A stretch of DNA of 64,000 nt from assembly GCA_045612185.1 (NCBI GenBank), contig JAZKYO010000030.1:1-64000 (forward strand). The letters run 5' to 3'. The stretch comes from RGIG8775 sp045612185. Its GTDB lineage: Bacteria; Bacillota; Clostridia; Oscillospirales; CAG-272. The translations under genes and the position numbers were made by a program. Below are positions 6,064 to 17,900 of this stretch, piece after piece. Positions within the stretch are counted from its first letter, which is position 1. The number at the start of each line of letters is the position of its first letter. Below the pieces are notes generated by a model. It was not told where the DNA came from, searched no databases, and saw only the letters and a list, made by a program, of their open reading frames with translations.

Positions 6064-7422
6064 TTATTCCGCAATACTTATCCAAGCGCAGGGTCTTACA
6101 CCTATATATTCGCTTATCTTAAGCGCACCTTCGTCACAAATTCCGCCATAATAGTAAACGTACATTGCTTGTGTTTTCGCTTCACCCGGATTTCTCATCC
6201 AATAACCCGACGTGCCAAACTGGCGGTCAACGCTTACGCCGTTTTCCTTGGCATATTCGGTAGCGGTTGTGGTGACGTATCCCTTGCCCTTAAGATAGCT
6301 GTTATATTCCTCTGCGGAAGGCAAGAATATTTTTGCAGAAACGTCACTTCCGCCTTCCGTGGAGTATACGGGATTGGGCTGTGCCAAAACCGAGGTGTTC
6401 AATATCAAAGAAGAATCGCTGCCCAAAGCCTCGAGAAACTCTCCGTTGAGCTTACTGTGAATATCGCTGTCGGCATATGCGGATACGGGGAGCGTATTGT
6501 TTGATGGCAAAGCCTTATATGCTGAAGCAAAAACTACCTGCTCGGTTATAATAAGCGCCTTTGTTTTATCATCGGACAATCCGATAACACGCCACACAAG
6601 TCTATCTGTCGTATTTGGATTTCCGTCCTGCTCGTAATTACCAAGCTCTATAAGCTCTCCAACCTGTAAAGAAGCCGAAATCTCCTTTACATGATTGTCT
6701 ACGCTGTTATCTGCCGCAATTCTTATGCAGGGTCTGACACCGGCAACAGCAAAATCGGCGCGGTATCCGTACATATTAAGTTCTCCGTCAGCCAAAACCA
6801 CTGCGGCGTTTGAAAGAACTCCGCCGCTTGTGCGAAGCCACATATCTCTCGGTTTAACGCCGAGCTTTGAGTCAATGGCTCTGATAATCTCTTTATATTC
6901 CTTATATTCGGTCTCGGAAAGAAGAAATACTTTATCGCCGAATTCTTCCGTAATACCTTCTCCAAGTCCCATTACCGAGTTGCGCTCGGTATAGGTAGTA
7001 CAGTTAAGTAACATTGACGTATTTTCGCCGAAAAGGAAGCCGCCCTCGTCGGAGCTATTCAAATATTTTCTGACGGAAGAGCTTGCCCAATCGGTTTCAA
7101 GATCAAATTTGTTGTAATTAACGTCGCTTTTAACAAGCTCTGTGTCAAACGCCATATCAGGCAAAACAGTATTGCAAATAAGTAAAGTATTCCCTTCTTC
7201 AACGTCGATAGCCGTCCAACCGTAACCAAAAAGATCAACCGTATCTCCAATGTTCCAACTATGTACATCGGCACTTGATGAGATGTAAACAAAATCGGCA
7301 TCATCGGAAGACAGTATTTCATCGTGGCTGTCTCTATTAAGTGTTTCCGCTTTTCCACACCCTGCCGCAAAACAAAGTGCAAAAGCAAGACAAACTACAA
7401 TCAGTTTTTTTATGTTTTTCAT
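6064..7422 (-). CDS. lipoprotein with two DUF6273 domains
   Basis: The ATG at 7422 is preceded by AGGATAGGG. The protein begins with a lipobox signal (ALCFAAGCGK), so it should be anchored to the outer face of the membrane. Two repeats of DUF6273 follow. The first contains WASSSVRKYLN, DKVFLLSETEYKEY, MWLRTSGG and GVRPCIRI; the second contains RLVWRVIGL, IFLPSAEEY, GYWMRNPG and GVRPCAWI. This fold is frequent in secreted proteins of Firmicutes and is thought to bind ligands, but its role is not established. It lies 15 bases after the jelly-roll gene and 13 bases before the hydrolase gene, so the three are probably co-transcribed. Confidence 0.8.
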   Translation of the reverse strand: MKNIKKLIVVCLAFALCFAAGCGKAETLNRDSHDEILSSDDADFVYISSSADVHSWNIGDTVDLFGYGWTAIDVEEGNTLLICNTVLPDMAFDTELVKSDVNYNKFDLETDWASSSVRKYLNSSDEGGFLFGENTSMLLNCTTYTERNSVMGLGEGITEEFGDKVFLLSETEYKEYKEIIRAIDSKLGVKPRDMWLRTSGGVLSNAAVVLADGELNMYGYRADFAVAGVRPCIRIAADNSVDNHVKEISASLQVGELIELGNYEQDGNPNTTDRLVWRVIGLSDDKTKALIITEQVVFASAYKALPSNNTLPVSAYADSDIHSKLNGEFLEALGSDSSLILNTSVLAQPNPVYSTEGGSDVSAKIFLPSAEEYNSYLKGKGYVTTTATEYAKENGVSVDRQFGTSGYWMRNPGEAKTQAMYVYYYGGICDEGALKISEYIGVRPCAWISIAE

Positions 7423-7440
7423 CAACCCTATCCTTTCCTT

Positions 7441-10400
7441 TTATTGACGGTAAGGTATAACCGACTTTTCTCCCATTATTATCTCACCCATAAACACGAC
7501 GTAGGGTGTAACCTCAAAGGTAACCGCCCCCTTATCAGGAATATCGGTAACGGTAAACGGCGCAATATAGCGTCCGCCCAAGTCTTCCGCCGACACGTCT
7601 CTGTCGTTGGCAATAACCGATGAGAAAACAACGTTGTTTCTGAGATCTTTTTCTTCACCTGTTGTTCCTTTAACTATAAAGCCTACTGCATCATAGTAAA
7701 GCATGTCAACGGTAGCAAGAAATCGCATAGCCACGGTAGGCCCTATAGGCTTATCCTGATAGTAATTAAATATCGGTGCAAGACCGTTCTTCACGGAAGA
7801 TACTCTGATATTGTCAACGTAAAGTCTGTATTTGGAGTTTGCTTCCGTCGGAGCCTCAAAAAGTTTTAACGTAGGTCTCATGAAGGTTTCGCTATCTTCA
7901 AGCATTCCCAGAGGTATATCCTTGGCAAGCTTGAGTTCACCGTTTTCAGCAGCATCCTCACGAATATAAGCGGGAGAATCGTTAACGTATATAGCGTATC
8001 TGTCGCTCTTTGCGTCAACCACAAACGTAATCTTCGTAAGCCTACCCGAACCTATATCGGCAACGTGAAGCAGATTGCCTGCCTTGTCATAAAGTAAATA
8101 ATTGTAGCTTTCGCTTATAAAATAAAGTGCACGCGTGCGTTCTGCCTTTGCGTTTTCACCGTATGCTCTGAGAAGCTCGACCTTGCCTCCGTCTATATTA
8201 TTGTCGGCAACGGTGGCAAGACTTACCGCCGATCCGTGAATATCGTTGTAGGATACCGACATTTCGAGCGTAAAGGTATTATGGTATCCTGCCATTGCAT
8301 TAAGGCTGTATGACATCAGGCTTCCGTTATTGCCAGAAAGATCAAGGGCGTTATTTTCGCCCATGTTGATTATGCTTGCATTTGCATATCCAAGGGTGAA
8401 ATTGGGAACAGAGTCTTTTTTCGCGGAGTCAAGCCACGCTCCGCCGTCCTCAAAATCAGCGTTAAGGACTACATAATCGGTAAACTCGGGCTTAACGTCA
8501 ATGGCACCGAGAGTTCTAAAGCTTACGTTGTCAAGATAGTACTCTCCCCAAAGATTTGTAGCGGCGGTAGCCGTCCACTGGTTAAAGATCTCAAACATCA
8601 TACAGTTCATATCGGTAAGCTTGCCCGAACCGTAAAGTGCGTCAACCGTGCTTTCAAAAACCAATTCGTTGTTGAAAAACAGCAACATTACGCCTGTGTT
8701 GGGGTTAAGCCTCATCTTAAAGTTTACCCACTCATTCGTATTAAAGGCAACCTGGAATCCGAGACCGTTGTTACCTTCGATCTGATTCCCGAGAATCGAT
8801 GAATAGGCTGTAACCTTTACTTTTCCACTACTTAAAGCAACCATTCTCAAGGGAACAAAGTTGGGGCTGTTTGAGATTGAAAAACTGCCGTTGGCATTTT
8901 TCGTAGTTTTGGTATGTACTTTAAGAAGATTTATCCAGTTTCCGGGGGCTTTGGCCACGTTCATATCAAAGGAAAACTCAAATTCATTTCCAAGAAGAGC
9001 GTTTTCGCTGTCAACCACCGTATAGGTAGAGCCCGCGTAAATTTTATCGTTGGGTCTGTATGCGTTGGGGCTGGTGTGAATAACATTTCCTCTTGTTCCA
9101 CCTTCAACGGGATCGATGGCCTTTTCCCAGTTTGTTATCTTCATATTCGCAACAGGAGAATCCGTTACCACAAAGCTCGAGTCCTCGTATCCGTCTGTAT
9201 CCGTATCAAAGTCTATGGTTTCATCAACTATCGCAAACCATCTGTTTGCCCAGGCAAGACCGGGAATAAGAGAGGTGTCAATAGACTTAATGGAAATATC
9301 ATCTACTGTAAAGTCTATATTGGTTAATGATGCGACGTTAGAAGAACCTATGTCGTTAGTAATAGAAGAAAAGGGATTGCTTGCCGACATGTGAAGGAAT
9401 TTTAAGTCCATATTGGTCCAGTTCCAAATCTGGGATTTTTGAGGGTCGATATAAGCAATATTGGCAACCGTCTTTACAGGATATTTGTCGGTCGTCATAG
9501 TGGCAGTATATCCCATGTGACCTGTGGAGTTGTGGTTATACTTTGTTTCGTCTTCGGTAAAATAAACCGATTGCTCGGCTCCACCGTTAATAGAAACGAA
9601 TATCTCAAGCGTTGGAGCATTCACAGTTGCTCCCGTAGAGTCGGTAACTTTTACGGTGGGGTCAATAACGTATCTGAAGTCATAACTCTTGCCGGCTTCC
9701 ATCTGGAATTTAACTATTTTCTTGTACTCAGAGCCGGCTATATCCTGAAGCAGGTAAGTTGAACATCCGGTGTAACTGTCCCTTGTTCCGTCCTGACCTG
9801 TTTTGTTGTTGGCAGTATGCCACGTATCAGAATAACCGTAGAGATACACCCAGGAATTTCTGGAGTAGATCAGAGGGAACTCCTCGTTCTTTTGGGTCAC
9901 CTTGTTATACCCCATAAGGGACACGGGAGTCCACCAGACGCCTGTTCTCGTGGTATGATTCAACGTGAAGCTGACTTCAAACTTTTGCTTTGAAAGTATT
10001 CCGTCTTTTTTGTTATCTACAAGCTTAAACCCTGTTGCACCCGAATCGCCTCTGGGTATGTACTGGCGGAGATATTTGTCGCCGTTACCGTCGTCAACTA
10101 CGCTCCAGTACTCCTTACCCTCAGCATCTAAAAAAGAGAGAGAGTAGCGGTTGCTGTAATTAAGAGTTGCGTCAACGTAGGATTTTATTTCGTTTTTAGA
10201 GGTGTATTCCTTATCAAGTGCAAAGCCGTCAAAGGTTTCGGTTTCGTTAACCGAAGAACAGAGAGTTATATTGTCAAGCTCAATGTCAATATCGGTAGGA
10301 TTGCCCCAACCCGAACCGATACCGAGAACAGAGCCCGTGGGCGTTAAGCTTCCATAATGTACACCCTTGTAAATAAACTCGTCGGATATAAAATCGGCAA

Positions 10401-11073
10401 CCTTAGCACCGTCAAACCAAACTATAACTCTTCCGCTGTCGGCGTAAACCTGAGCGCGTATATTGTGCCACTTGCCAAAAGTAAACTCCGCTATAGCGGT
10501 ACCATTATTAAAATTGGATAATGAGCTGTCGGCATTTGCAAGCTTCTGTAAATACAGCTTGCTTCCCGATTTTTTAGTGCCCAAAAGCTTTACAACCTTG
10601 CTGTAATCGGACTTTGGAAAAAGCTGAAGAATAGAAGTATCTGCGTTAGCTCCGCCGTTTATGCTGTAGCTGTTGAATCTTACGTCAAAGGAAATCTCAA
10701 ACGGAACGTTCCATAAATACATACCCGGATCTTCAATGCAGAATGAGGCGTACTGTTTTCCATTCTTCCTGCCTATGTAAGTGTTGGTATTTCCTTCCCC
10801 GTCGGTTTCACTTTCAACCTGCCAGAAAGCGGGGCTTCTGAAATCGGACGCCGCAAGAGTACTTGCTCTGAACGGCGCATAGAACTGCGCGTTCACGTAT
10901 TCTTGAGATAGCGTTTCTCCTACAGTAGCGTTTTCAAAATTGAGGACCTCGGCGAACGTGGTTCTTGCGTTTGCCTGCAATTCCGCGTTTACCGCTATCG
11001 GTGCCGAAACTATCATAGGCAAAAGCATTGCCACCACAAGGAACACCGATACTATTCTGTTGCGTTTTTTCAT
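7441..11073 (-). CDS. large secreted multi-jelly-roll protein
   Basis: The start at 11073 follows AGGAGGGAAAGG; an upstream in-frame extension lacks a ribosome site. The 1210-residue product has a signal peptide (IVSVFLVVAMLLPMIVSAPI) and about four successive concanavalin/LamG-like beta-sandwich units, recognisable by recurring patterns such as LDNITLCSS, VDDISIKS and LDNVSFRT at their ends. The last 100 residues (AMRFLATVDMLYYDAVGF onward) match a domain in the protein at 11912-20851. No catalytic site and no LPXTG or dockerin signal are visible. It probably binds or displays carbohydrate as first gene of an operon with a lipoprotein and an esterase. Confidence 0.7.
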   Translation of the reverse strand: MKKRNRIVSVFLVVAMLLPMIVSAPIAVNAELQANARTTFAEVLNFENATVGETLSQEYVNAQFYAPFRASTLAASDFRSPAFWQVESETDGEGNTNTYIGRKNGKQYASFCIEDPGMYLWNVPFEISFDVRFNSYSINGGANADTSILQLFPKSDYSKVVKLLGTKKSGSKLYLQKLANADSSLSNFNNGTAIAEFTFGKWHNIRAQVYADSGRVIVWFDGAKVADFISDEFIYKGVHYGSLTPTGSVLGIGSGWGNPTDIDIELDNITLCSSVNETETFDGFALDKEYTSKNEIKSYVDATLNYSNRYSLSFLDAEGKEYWSVVDDGNGDKYLRQYIPRGDSGATGFKLVDNKKDGILSKQKFEVSFTLNHTTRTGVWWTPVSLMGYNKVTQKNEEFPLIYSRNSWVYLYGYSDTWHTANNKTGQDGTRDSYTGCSTYLLQDIAGSEYKKIVKFQMEAGKSYDFRYVIDPTVKVTDSTGATVNAPTLEIFVSINGGAEQSVYFTEDETKYNHNSTGHMGYTATMTTDKYPVKTVANIAYIDPQKSQIWNWTNMDLKFLHMSASNPFSSITNDIGSSNVASLTNIDFTVDDISIKSIDTSLIPGLAWANRWFAIVDETIDFDTDTDGYEDSSFVVTDSPVANMKITNWEKAIDPVEGGTRGNVIHTSPNAYRPNDKIYAGSTYTVVDSENALLGNEFEFSFDMNVAKAPGNWINLLKVHTKTTKNANGSFSISNSPNFVPLRMVALSSGKVKVTAYSSILGNQIEGNNGLGFQVAFNTNEWVNFKMRLNPNTGVMLLFFNNELVFESTVDALYGSGKLTDMNCMMFEIFNQWTATAATNLWGEYYLDNVSFRTLGAIDVKPEFTDYVVLNADFEDGGAWLDSAKKDSVPNFTLGYANASIINMGENNALDLSGNNGSLMSYSLNAMAGYHNTFTLEMSVSYNDIHGSAVSLATVADNNIDGGKVELLRAYGENAKAERTRALYFISESYNYLLYDKAGNLLHVADIGSGRLTKITFVVDAKSDRYAIYVNDSPAYIREDAAENGELKLAKDIPLGMLEDSETFMRPTLKLFEAPTEANSKYRLYVDNIRVSSVKNGLAPIFNYYQDKPIGPTVAMRFLATVDMLYYDAVGFIVKGTTGEEKDLRNNVVFSSVIANDRDVSAEDLGGRYIAPFTVTDIPDKGAVTFEVTPYVVFMGEIIMGEKSVIPYRQ

Positions 11074-11123
11074 AATCCTTTCCCTCCTGAAATTTGTGAT
11101 ATACGGTATATAATGCTTACAAA

Positions 11124-11153
11124 ATTCTCGCAAATCAATTTGATTACGAGAAT
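11124..11153. promoter_or_regulatory. palindromic operator candidate before the surface operon
   Basis: ATTCTCG (11124-11130) and CGAGAAT (11147-11153) flank a nearly symmetrical core around AATCAATTTGATT. It lies 50 bases upstream of the start of the jelly-roll gene, just upstream of a TATATA-like -10. No regulator gene is adjacent. Confidence 0.5.
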
Positions 11154-11173
11154 ATCGTATCTGTATATACATT

Positions 11174-11445
11174 TTTAGTATATCACAAAAACATGATACA
11201 TTTCAATATCAAAAAACGCGTTTTTGAAAATATTTGTGATACTTTTTGCGAATTTGTATCATTTATAGACATTCCACAAAACCCAAAACACTTTTTCTTT
11301 TTCCAAAACTACATCTCACATTACAAAAAACTCAAAAAGACTGTTTGCGATAATAGGCTTTTTTGATATAATAAAGCTACAATATGAGAAGTGGAAAGTT
11401 CCGGTAAAGTTCCATAAAAAAGCCAATTTAAGGCTCAATAAGGCA
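11174..11445. other. AT-rich intergenic stretch without a gene
   Basis: This part of the 840-base gap between the two divergent surface-protein units carries no gene I can support. With the rubrerythrin fragment and its terminator to the right, the gap looks like a site of past rearrangement. Confidence 0.5.
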
Positions 11446-11477
11446 TAAAAAGAAGAGCAGACCGAAATCTGCTCTTC
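11446..11477 (-). terminator. terminator behind the rubrerythrin fragment
   Basis: On the minus strand GAAGAGCAGA and TCTGCTCTTC form a 10-bp stem, followed by TTTTT. Confidence 0.8.
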
Positions 11478-11511
11478 GGTGCTATAAATCCTTATGTTGC
11501 TTAGGTTTTGC

Positions 11512-11625
11512 TTACGCCTTGAAGTATCTGTTAAGGAGCCCCCGGGGAGCCTTGCCGTGACGAGCTTCGTCGCGTGCCATTTCATTTACTGTGTCGTAGA
11601 TAGCGTCGATTTCGTTCTTTTTCAC
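11512..11625 (-). pseudogene. 3' fragment of a rubrerythrin-type gene
   Basis: A 37-codon frame reads ...NEIDAIYDTVNEMARDEARHGKAPRGLLNRYFKA. This is the C-terminal helix of rubrerythrin-family proteins, including the EARH diiron-ligand motif. No homologous sequence precedes it, and no ribosome site is in front of the first in-frame GTG (11625). The normal 3' end and terminator are kept, so this is the tail of a deleted or displaced gene for peroxide defence. Confidence 0.75.
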
Positions 11626-11831
11626 GCAAGATGAGGGGGCGGACTTGCCTGCTGTTGCGCCATGCTCACACTCAAAACATTTTCCTACATCATTTTATAG
11701 TTTAAGGTAGTTTCTTTCTCGGTAATCGTTTTATTATGACACATTGGGTGTTTTTTTTGCAACCCCTAAAACTTAAATAATCAAAGTTTTTTTAACAAGT
11801 AAATATTTACGTAACATTTTCTTGAATTCTC

Positions 11832-11860
11832 TTTACAAATGTGTGACCACGTGATATAAT
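11832..11860 (+). promoter_or_regulatory. promoter of the giant esterase/deacetylase gene
   Basis: TTTACA (11832-11837), 17 bases, TATAAT (11855-11860), about 50 bases before the ATG at 11912. Confidence 0.75.
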
Positions 11861-11911
11861 TAATAATGTTGAGTTTTTTAATCTTAAAAATATAACGTGA
11901 GGAGAATGTCT

Positions 11912-14900
11912 ATGAAAACAAGAAATCGCTTTGTCGCGTTGCTTTTGGCGCTTATTATGGTCATTTCATGCGCACCGTTAAGCATTTTTGCGGCAGACAC
12001 AACCGCTTTGAAGTATGAGAGCGAAATCTACAGTGATGAAACTCTCAATTCTTACAAGCAGTACGAGGCTATGTGGAACGACCCCACATACGTTAAGGCT
12101 GACGTAAAGTACACGGTGTATTTTGACACCGAGAACGCCACAAAAACGCGTGACGTTGTATTCTACGTTATTAACTGGAATGACGAAGGAATCGGAAGAA
12201 TAGGTACGGACAGCGATATTGATATCGTTACCGACCTTATTACCGCTCCTGCTTCCGTAGAGTCGGGCAACCGCTGGGCGGTTGTTGTGGTTGACTTTGG
12301 AGGCAATCCCCTTTCCAAAGCTCCCAACATTGAGATGAGCCTTGCATATCTTCGCGATGCGCTTACTACGCGCACCAGTGAAAGCAAAAGCAAGTTCAAG
12401 GTATGGAGCGACGACACGCACACTACCACAACAACTATTCCGGTGCACAAGAACCACGTTTACGTTCTTCCCGCGGGATACAGGGTTGCGCGCGACATTC
12501 CTTATTTTGAAACAGATTACCACGCTACACTTGGTACGCGCAACTACGTTATGAAAGGCTGGAACAGCCATATTGCGTGGAACGACGAGCTTATCGATTC
12601 GGTATACAAAGCAAAAGTAAGAAATCCCAAGGCGGTAGAGTACGCCTGGCACACAGGTGACGTGGCTACTTGTAGCTACGACCACACTGCTTACGCTGAC
12701 GTAGAATGCTACCCCGGTGCCCCCCAGGAAATCGACGGAAAAGTTGTTTCCTGTAAGAAGATAGTTACCCATACGGGCAACAAGTCTACCTGCGAGTATC
12801 CTCACGATATACTTGTAAGTACGTCTTGTACAAAAAATAACACCTCTAACATTAACTGGGCACCTGTGGTTACAAGATATGAGGACCTCAGAAAAATTGA
12901 CGGTTCCCCCCTTGATTACGTTTGCCGTCTTGACATTATCTATCCCTCCGGCGAAGACCCCGAGGCAACTCCCGTTATGGTTCAAGCGGCTACACAGTCC
13001 CCCAGAATGAGCAACGTGGGAACGGTAGGCTCTGACGACTATGACAAGGACGGAACCTCCTCACTCAAGGTACGCGCTATGCTTGTGGGCATGGAGTTCT
13101 CAGGATATACTGTTGCGGTATACGATTACGCATATTCTCCTATGGCGCGCGGCGACCATTACGGATATATTGACCCGTACGGCGCGCACTATATGAACGC
13201 GGCAAAGACTTCCCGGGCGGCAATCAGATGTATCAGATATTTCGCTGAGGAATATGGATATGACGACACACGTATAGGCGCTGCGGGCATCTCAAAGGGT
13301 ACTCCTACCATAGGCGTAATTTCAACTGTTGACAATAAGTACGTGCAGGAATCGGGCAGCGAAAAATACGATATTGACGGTGACGGACCCGGCGTGGCTA
13401 TAAACACACAGGGACTTTGGTACGAAGGTGATATCAACGCCGAGGGCATTGTTACCACCGAAAGCACCACCGTTGTTCAGCCCTATATGACCTATGAGGC
13501 AGGCTACAACGGAAAGAATATTGACGGTGCGGATGTAAACTATAACGTTACCAGAACCGGTGAGATAAGCAGTGAGATCACTGTTGCTTACTGTGCGGCG
13601 GGTGACGGTATCAACCGTGTATACAAGGGTGATGAGAGTATTATTCTCGGCGGAACCAACCCCACCACGGGTGAGGAAACACAGCACGTTCCCATGATTC
13701 TTTCTTGCGGTTATTACGACGAGTACGGCTGTTGGGATCACTGGAACGGTATTCAGCAAAGATTTACAAAGTACGCAGAGAATCCCTTTATAGCAATCGG
13801 TATGGAGGATATGGGACACGACTACCCCTCGGGTATCGACCCAATGCGTGATTATGACAGATACAACGCATACATGCAGTTCCTTCACAGTTATCTTAAG
13901 CCCGAGCTTTATACTCCTCAGGTTGCATGGATCATGCCTGTTGACGGAGCTACCGACGTTTCTTTGGTAAGCGACATTCAGGTTCAGCTTGTAAAGCCTG
14001 CGGAAAGCCTTGAGGCGTTCAAAGCTGCTACAACTGTAAAGGATAACATCGGCAATGCGATAGAAGGAACTTGGACAACGAACTCCGAAAACACCTCCGG
14101 ACTTTACACTTTTGTTCCCGAAAACACATACATGGGCGGTATCAAGTACACAGTTACAGTAGGTTCTCCCGTGGTGGCTGAGACCACATCCAAGAGCTTT
14201 ACCGTTGAGTCGGTGGGCTTCCTCCGTCCTGTTGCTGACACGTTTATTAACGCGTCAAACAAGGCTGCTGTTTACGGAACAGAGAAAACACTTTACATAG
14301 ACAGCCAGCGCACATATCTTGCTACCTTTAAGACCGCTGATTTTGAGGATGCGAACAAGGCATATCTCAATCTCAGCCTTGCGGGTGCGGGAAATCAGAC
14401 ACTTTCGGTTTACCTGCTTGACGGTTTCGAGGTAGACGAAAGCAAAACAAACTACAACAATACCCCCTCACTTAACGATGATAAGCTTATTGGAACTTAT
14501 AATGTGTCCGAAGGCGACAGCAAGCTTGACCTCCTTGGAATTGTCTCAATGGTCAAGGATGAGTATTTCACAATAGCTATCAGCGGTTCGGCTCACTACT
14601 ATGAGGAGAACTTTGAGAGCTACACCAAAACAACTTCTGTTGGCGAATACGACAACAACGTTGCTGATACTGTTGAAACCGACAGAACTCATTTCTACAG
14701 TTATGCCGACGAAAGTAAAATAACACCTCTCAAGACACGTAGAGGCGGCAACCTCTCCACACGTCAGATCAAGAATGTTTCCGGGGATGCAAATAAGCCG
14801 AAAATGGCGTTCAGCATATCGACAGATTCAGGTTATTCGTGGGGCGGCTTTATTAAATTCTACAACACGCTTAACGGTTCAGACGTTAACGATATTATTG

Positions 14901-17900
14901 GCAAAACCTTTAAATACAGTGTTAATGTCAAGCTTGACGGTGACAATTCGGTTGCCGAAGCAGCTACTACAAAACCGAAGATAACCGCAGGAATTATTCG
15001 TTCGGGTAACAATAATTTCCTTTCAAGTAAGGTACTTCAGTATGCTGATCTTAAGAGCAACAACTGGCTTACGATTTCAGGCGAGTATACCATTGCTGCG
15101 GCTAATGTTGCCGAAAAGATAACGTCATCCAACAATAAACGTTATTCTTATCCTATGTTCGGTATGAATTTTGAACATGTTAACGTGAAAAATAGCGGAG
15201 TATATACCTATCTTGTTGACGATATAATAGTGCAAGAGGTTGCTCCCACTGCACTTGTTTCCCGTGAGAGTACGTCGGCTATTACAGCTTATATTACAAC
15301 CGAGACTATTGACGAAAGCGGAATTGTTGCCGACACCTACGTTTCTAAGGCGCAGCCCGACATTGCGTTTGGTAACAGTGACAGACTTCTCTTGAACGGC
15401 GGAGATAACGAGAATATTATGTTCCTCACCTACTCTTCAAAGCTTGTTGAGAACAAAACAAATATTCAGTTTACAATTCCTGCTGAAAACAAGGCTTCTG
15501 TAGAGGCAGAAATTCTTCTCCTTGACGGGTACTACGTAAACGAGGATACACTCACGTACAATAATATGCCCGACTTCTCAAAGGCGGTTTCGCTTGGTAC
15601 TTACACCCTTACAGGTGGAGTGAACACAATAGAGATAGAAGATGCTGCCGATGAAATAAAGAACGCTTACTTTACCGTTGTGTTCAAGACCGACGACAGC
15701 CTTGATGTTGTATATTCTCAAAACTTTGAGAGCTACAGTGTAGGTAAAGACCTTAATACAGGTGCAAATAACGTAACTGATACCGAAAACACATCATATT
15801 TACATTACTATGGTCACAAAGACGATATCAGTACGCAAATTGCCAGAAGCGGCGGTTCGCTCGGCTCTATCGGAAACGTACTTGTAGATCCGGATAACAG
15901 TAACAATCAGACTGTTAATATTAGTTTGAACACAAGTACTGCGCATACATACGGCGGACGTGTGAAGTTTTTTAATTCGGTGTCTGACAAAGAAATGACA
16001 AAAACCGACCCAATTATAGGTCAGACCTTACGCTTTACTGCCAAAATAAAGGCAGGAAATGAAGCGGCTATAACCAACAAGTGTACGGCATTTGCGTCGG
16101 CGATGCTTTCTGCGGGAGGCAGTCCTTTGAAGAATGCAAACAACGCGGAAGTTAAGTCTAATGTTATAAACGTAAGCAATGAGTGGCAAACGGTTACAGT
16201 TGATTATACTGTAAGAGCCGAGGACATTAAGGTCAACACCACCGCGAACGGTAATCCGGCGTGGGGATATCCCATGTTCACGCTTGATTTTTCCAACACC
16301 AACGCTTCAAACGCATTCCTCATTGACGACCTTACCGTTGTTAAGCTTGACTCCGACGGTACTGTAAGCCGCATTGACATCGCTTCCTCCGAGGGCGCAA
16401 CGGCGGCAACCGATACGATAATGCTTAGAGCAAGAAACGAGAAGGACCCCGTTGCCGACACCTACGTTAACGAGCTTGACAAGGCGGGTGTGTTCGGATT
16501 TGAAAAGAACGCTTACGTTGACAGCAAGCGAACCTATCTCGCTACCTTTAAGACATCCGACTTCACCGATACCGACAAGGCTTATATCAAGCTTCCCTTC
16601 AGCGGCACGGGAAGTCAGACGCTCTCCGTTTACCTTCTTGACAGCTTTAAGGTTGACGAGGCAAAGACCAACTACAACAACACCCCCGAGCTTAGCTCCG
16701 ACAAGCTTGTAGGAACTTACACGGCTACAGGCGGTGAGAAGCAGATAGGTCTTAAATCTCTGATTTCAAAGGTTTCGGGTGAATATTTCACCATTGCCGT
16801 AAAGGGTTCTGCTCACTACTTCGAGCTTAACTTTGAAGATTATACAGCGGATACGAATGTCAATATGTACGACCACAACGAGGTCGACAGCGTTGATACT
16901 GACAGAAGCCATATGCATGCTTTTGCTCCGTCGGAAATGCTTAGTCCTCTTACAACACGCCGCGGAGGCGCTCTCGGAACAAGAAAGATAACGAGCTATT
17001 CGGGCGAAAGGGTGCTCAGAGTTCCTACAGATACCAAGGAAACTTACGGTGGATATCTTAAGTTCTACAATGCTCTTAACGATACTTACGTTACCGACGA
17101 TTTTGCCGGTAAGACCTTTAATTACAGCGTAAACGTTAAGCTTGACAGCGCAAGCAACACCCTTGCCGAGGCTGAGGGCGTTTTGTACAATCCTAAGATC
17201 ATCATAGGTATCATGCGCACAGGCGCAAATGACTTCCTTACAAGCCATACATTGTCCTTTGACGATTTGAAAGAAAACAACAATGGCTGGAAGAACGTTT
17301 CGGGCTCGTACACCGTTGCGGCAGCCGAAATCGGCAAGAAGATGACTTCCGAGTGGAATCCCAAGAACCGTTATTCCTACCCCATATTCGGTATGTTCTT
17401 TGAAAGCCTTGGTATTAAGAACGGAACTCAATACGTATATTACACCGATGATATCGTAGTATATGAGGAAGCTCCCAATACTATTGCTTCTCTTGATAGC
17501 AACGGCATAACCGCCTATATAATCACAGGCAAGGATATTGTTGCCGACACCTATGTTTCTAAGGGCAACCCCGATACAAACTACGGTAACGAGACAACGC
17601 TTCGCTTCGGTGACGCGGGCGGCGACAAGAAGGCACTCGTTCTTTCTTACATGAACGAAGCTATTGGAGAGAACAGTTACGTTGACCTTAAACTTAACAA
17701 CAGCGGCGAAGCTCTTAAGGACGTTCACGTATACTACGTGCTTGACTACCTTGCAGACGAGGCAGCTCTTACATGGAACACTATGCCTGAGTATGAGGAA
17801 AATCTTCTTGGCGTTTACGATATTGAGGTTGGCGACAACAGAATCGATCTTTCTGAGCTTAAGAATAAGCTTACGGGTGAGTATTTCACGCTTGTTCTCA

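Noticed and set aside
11978..12985. 335-codon minus-strand frame inside the giant gene
   Set aside because: It is the antisense of the conserved hydrolase domain; valine- and asparagine-rich text without known motifs.
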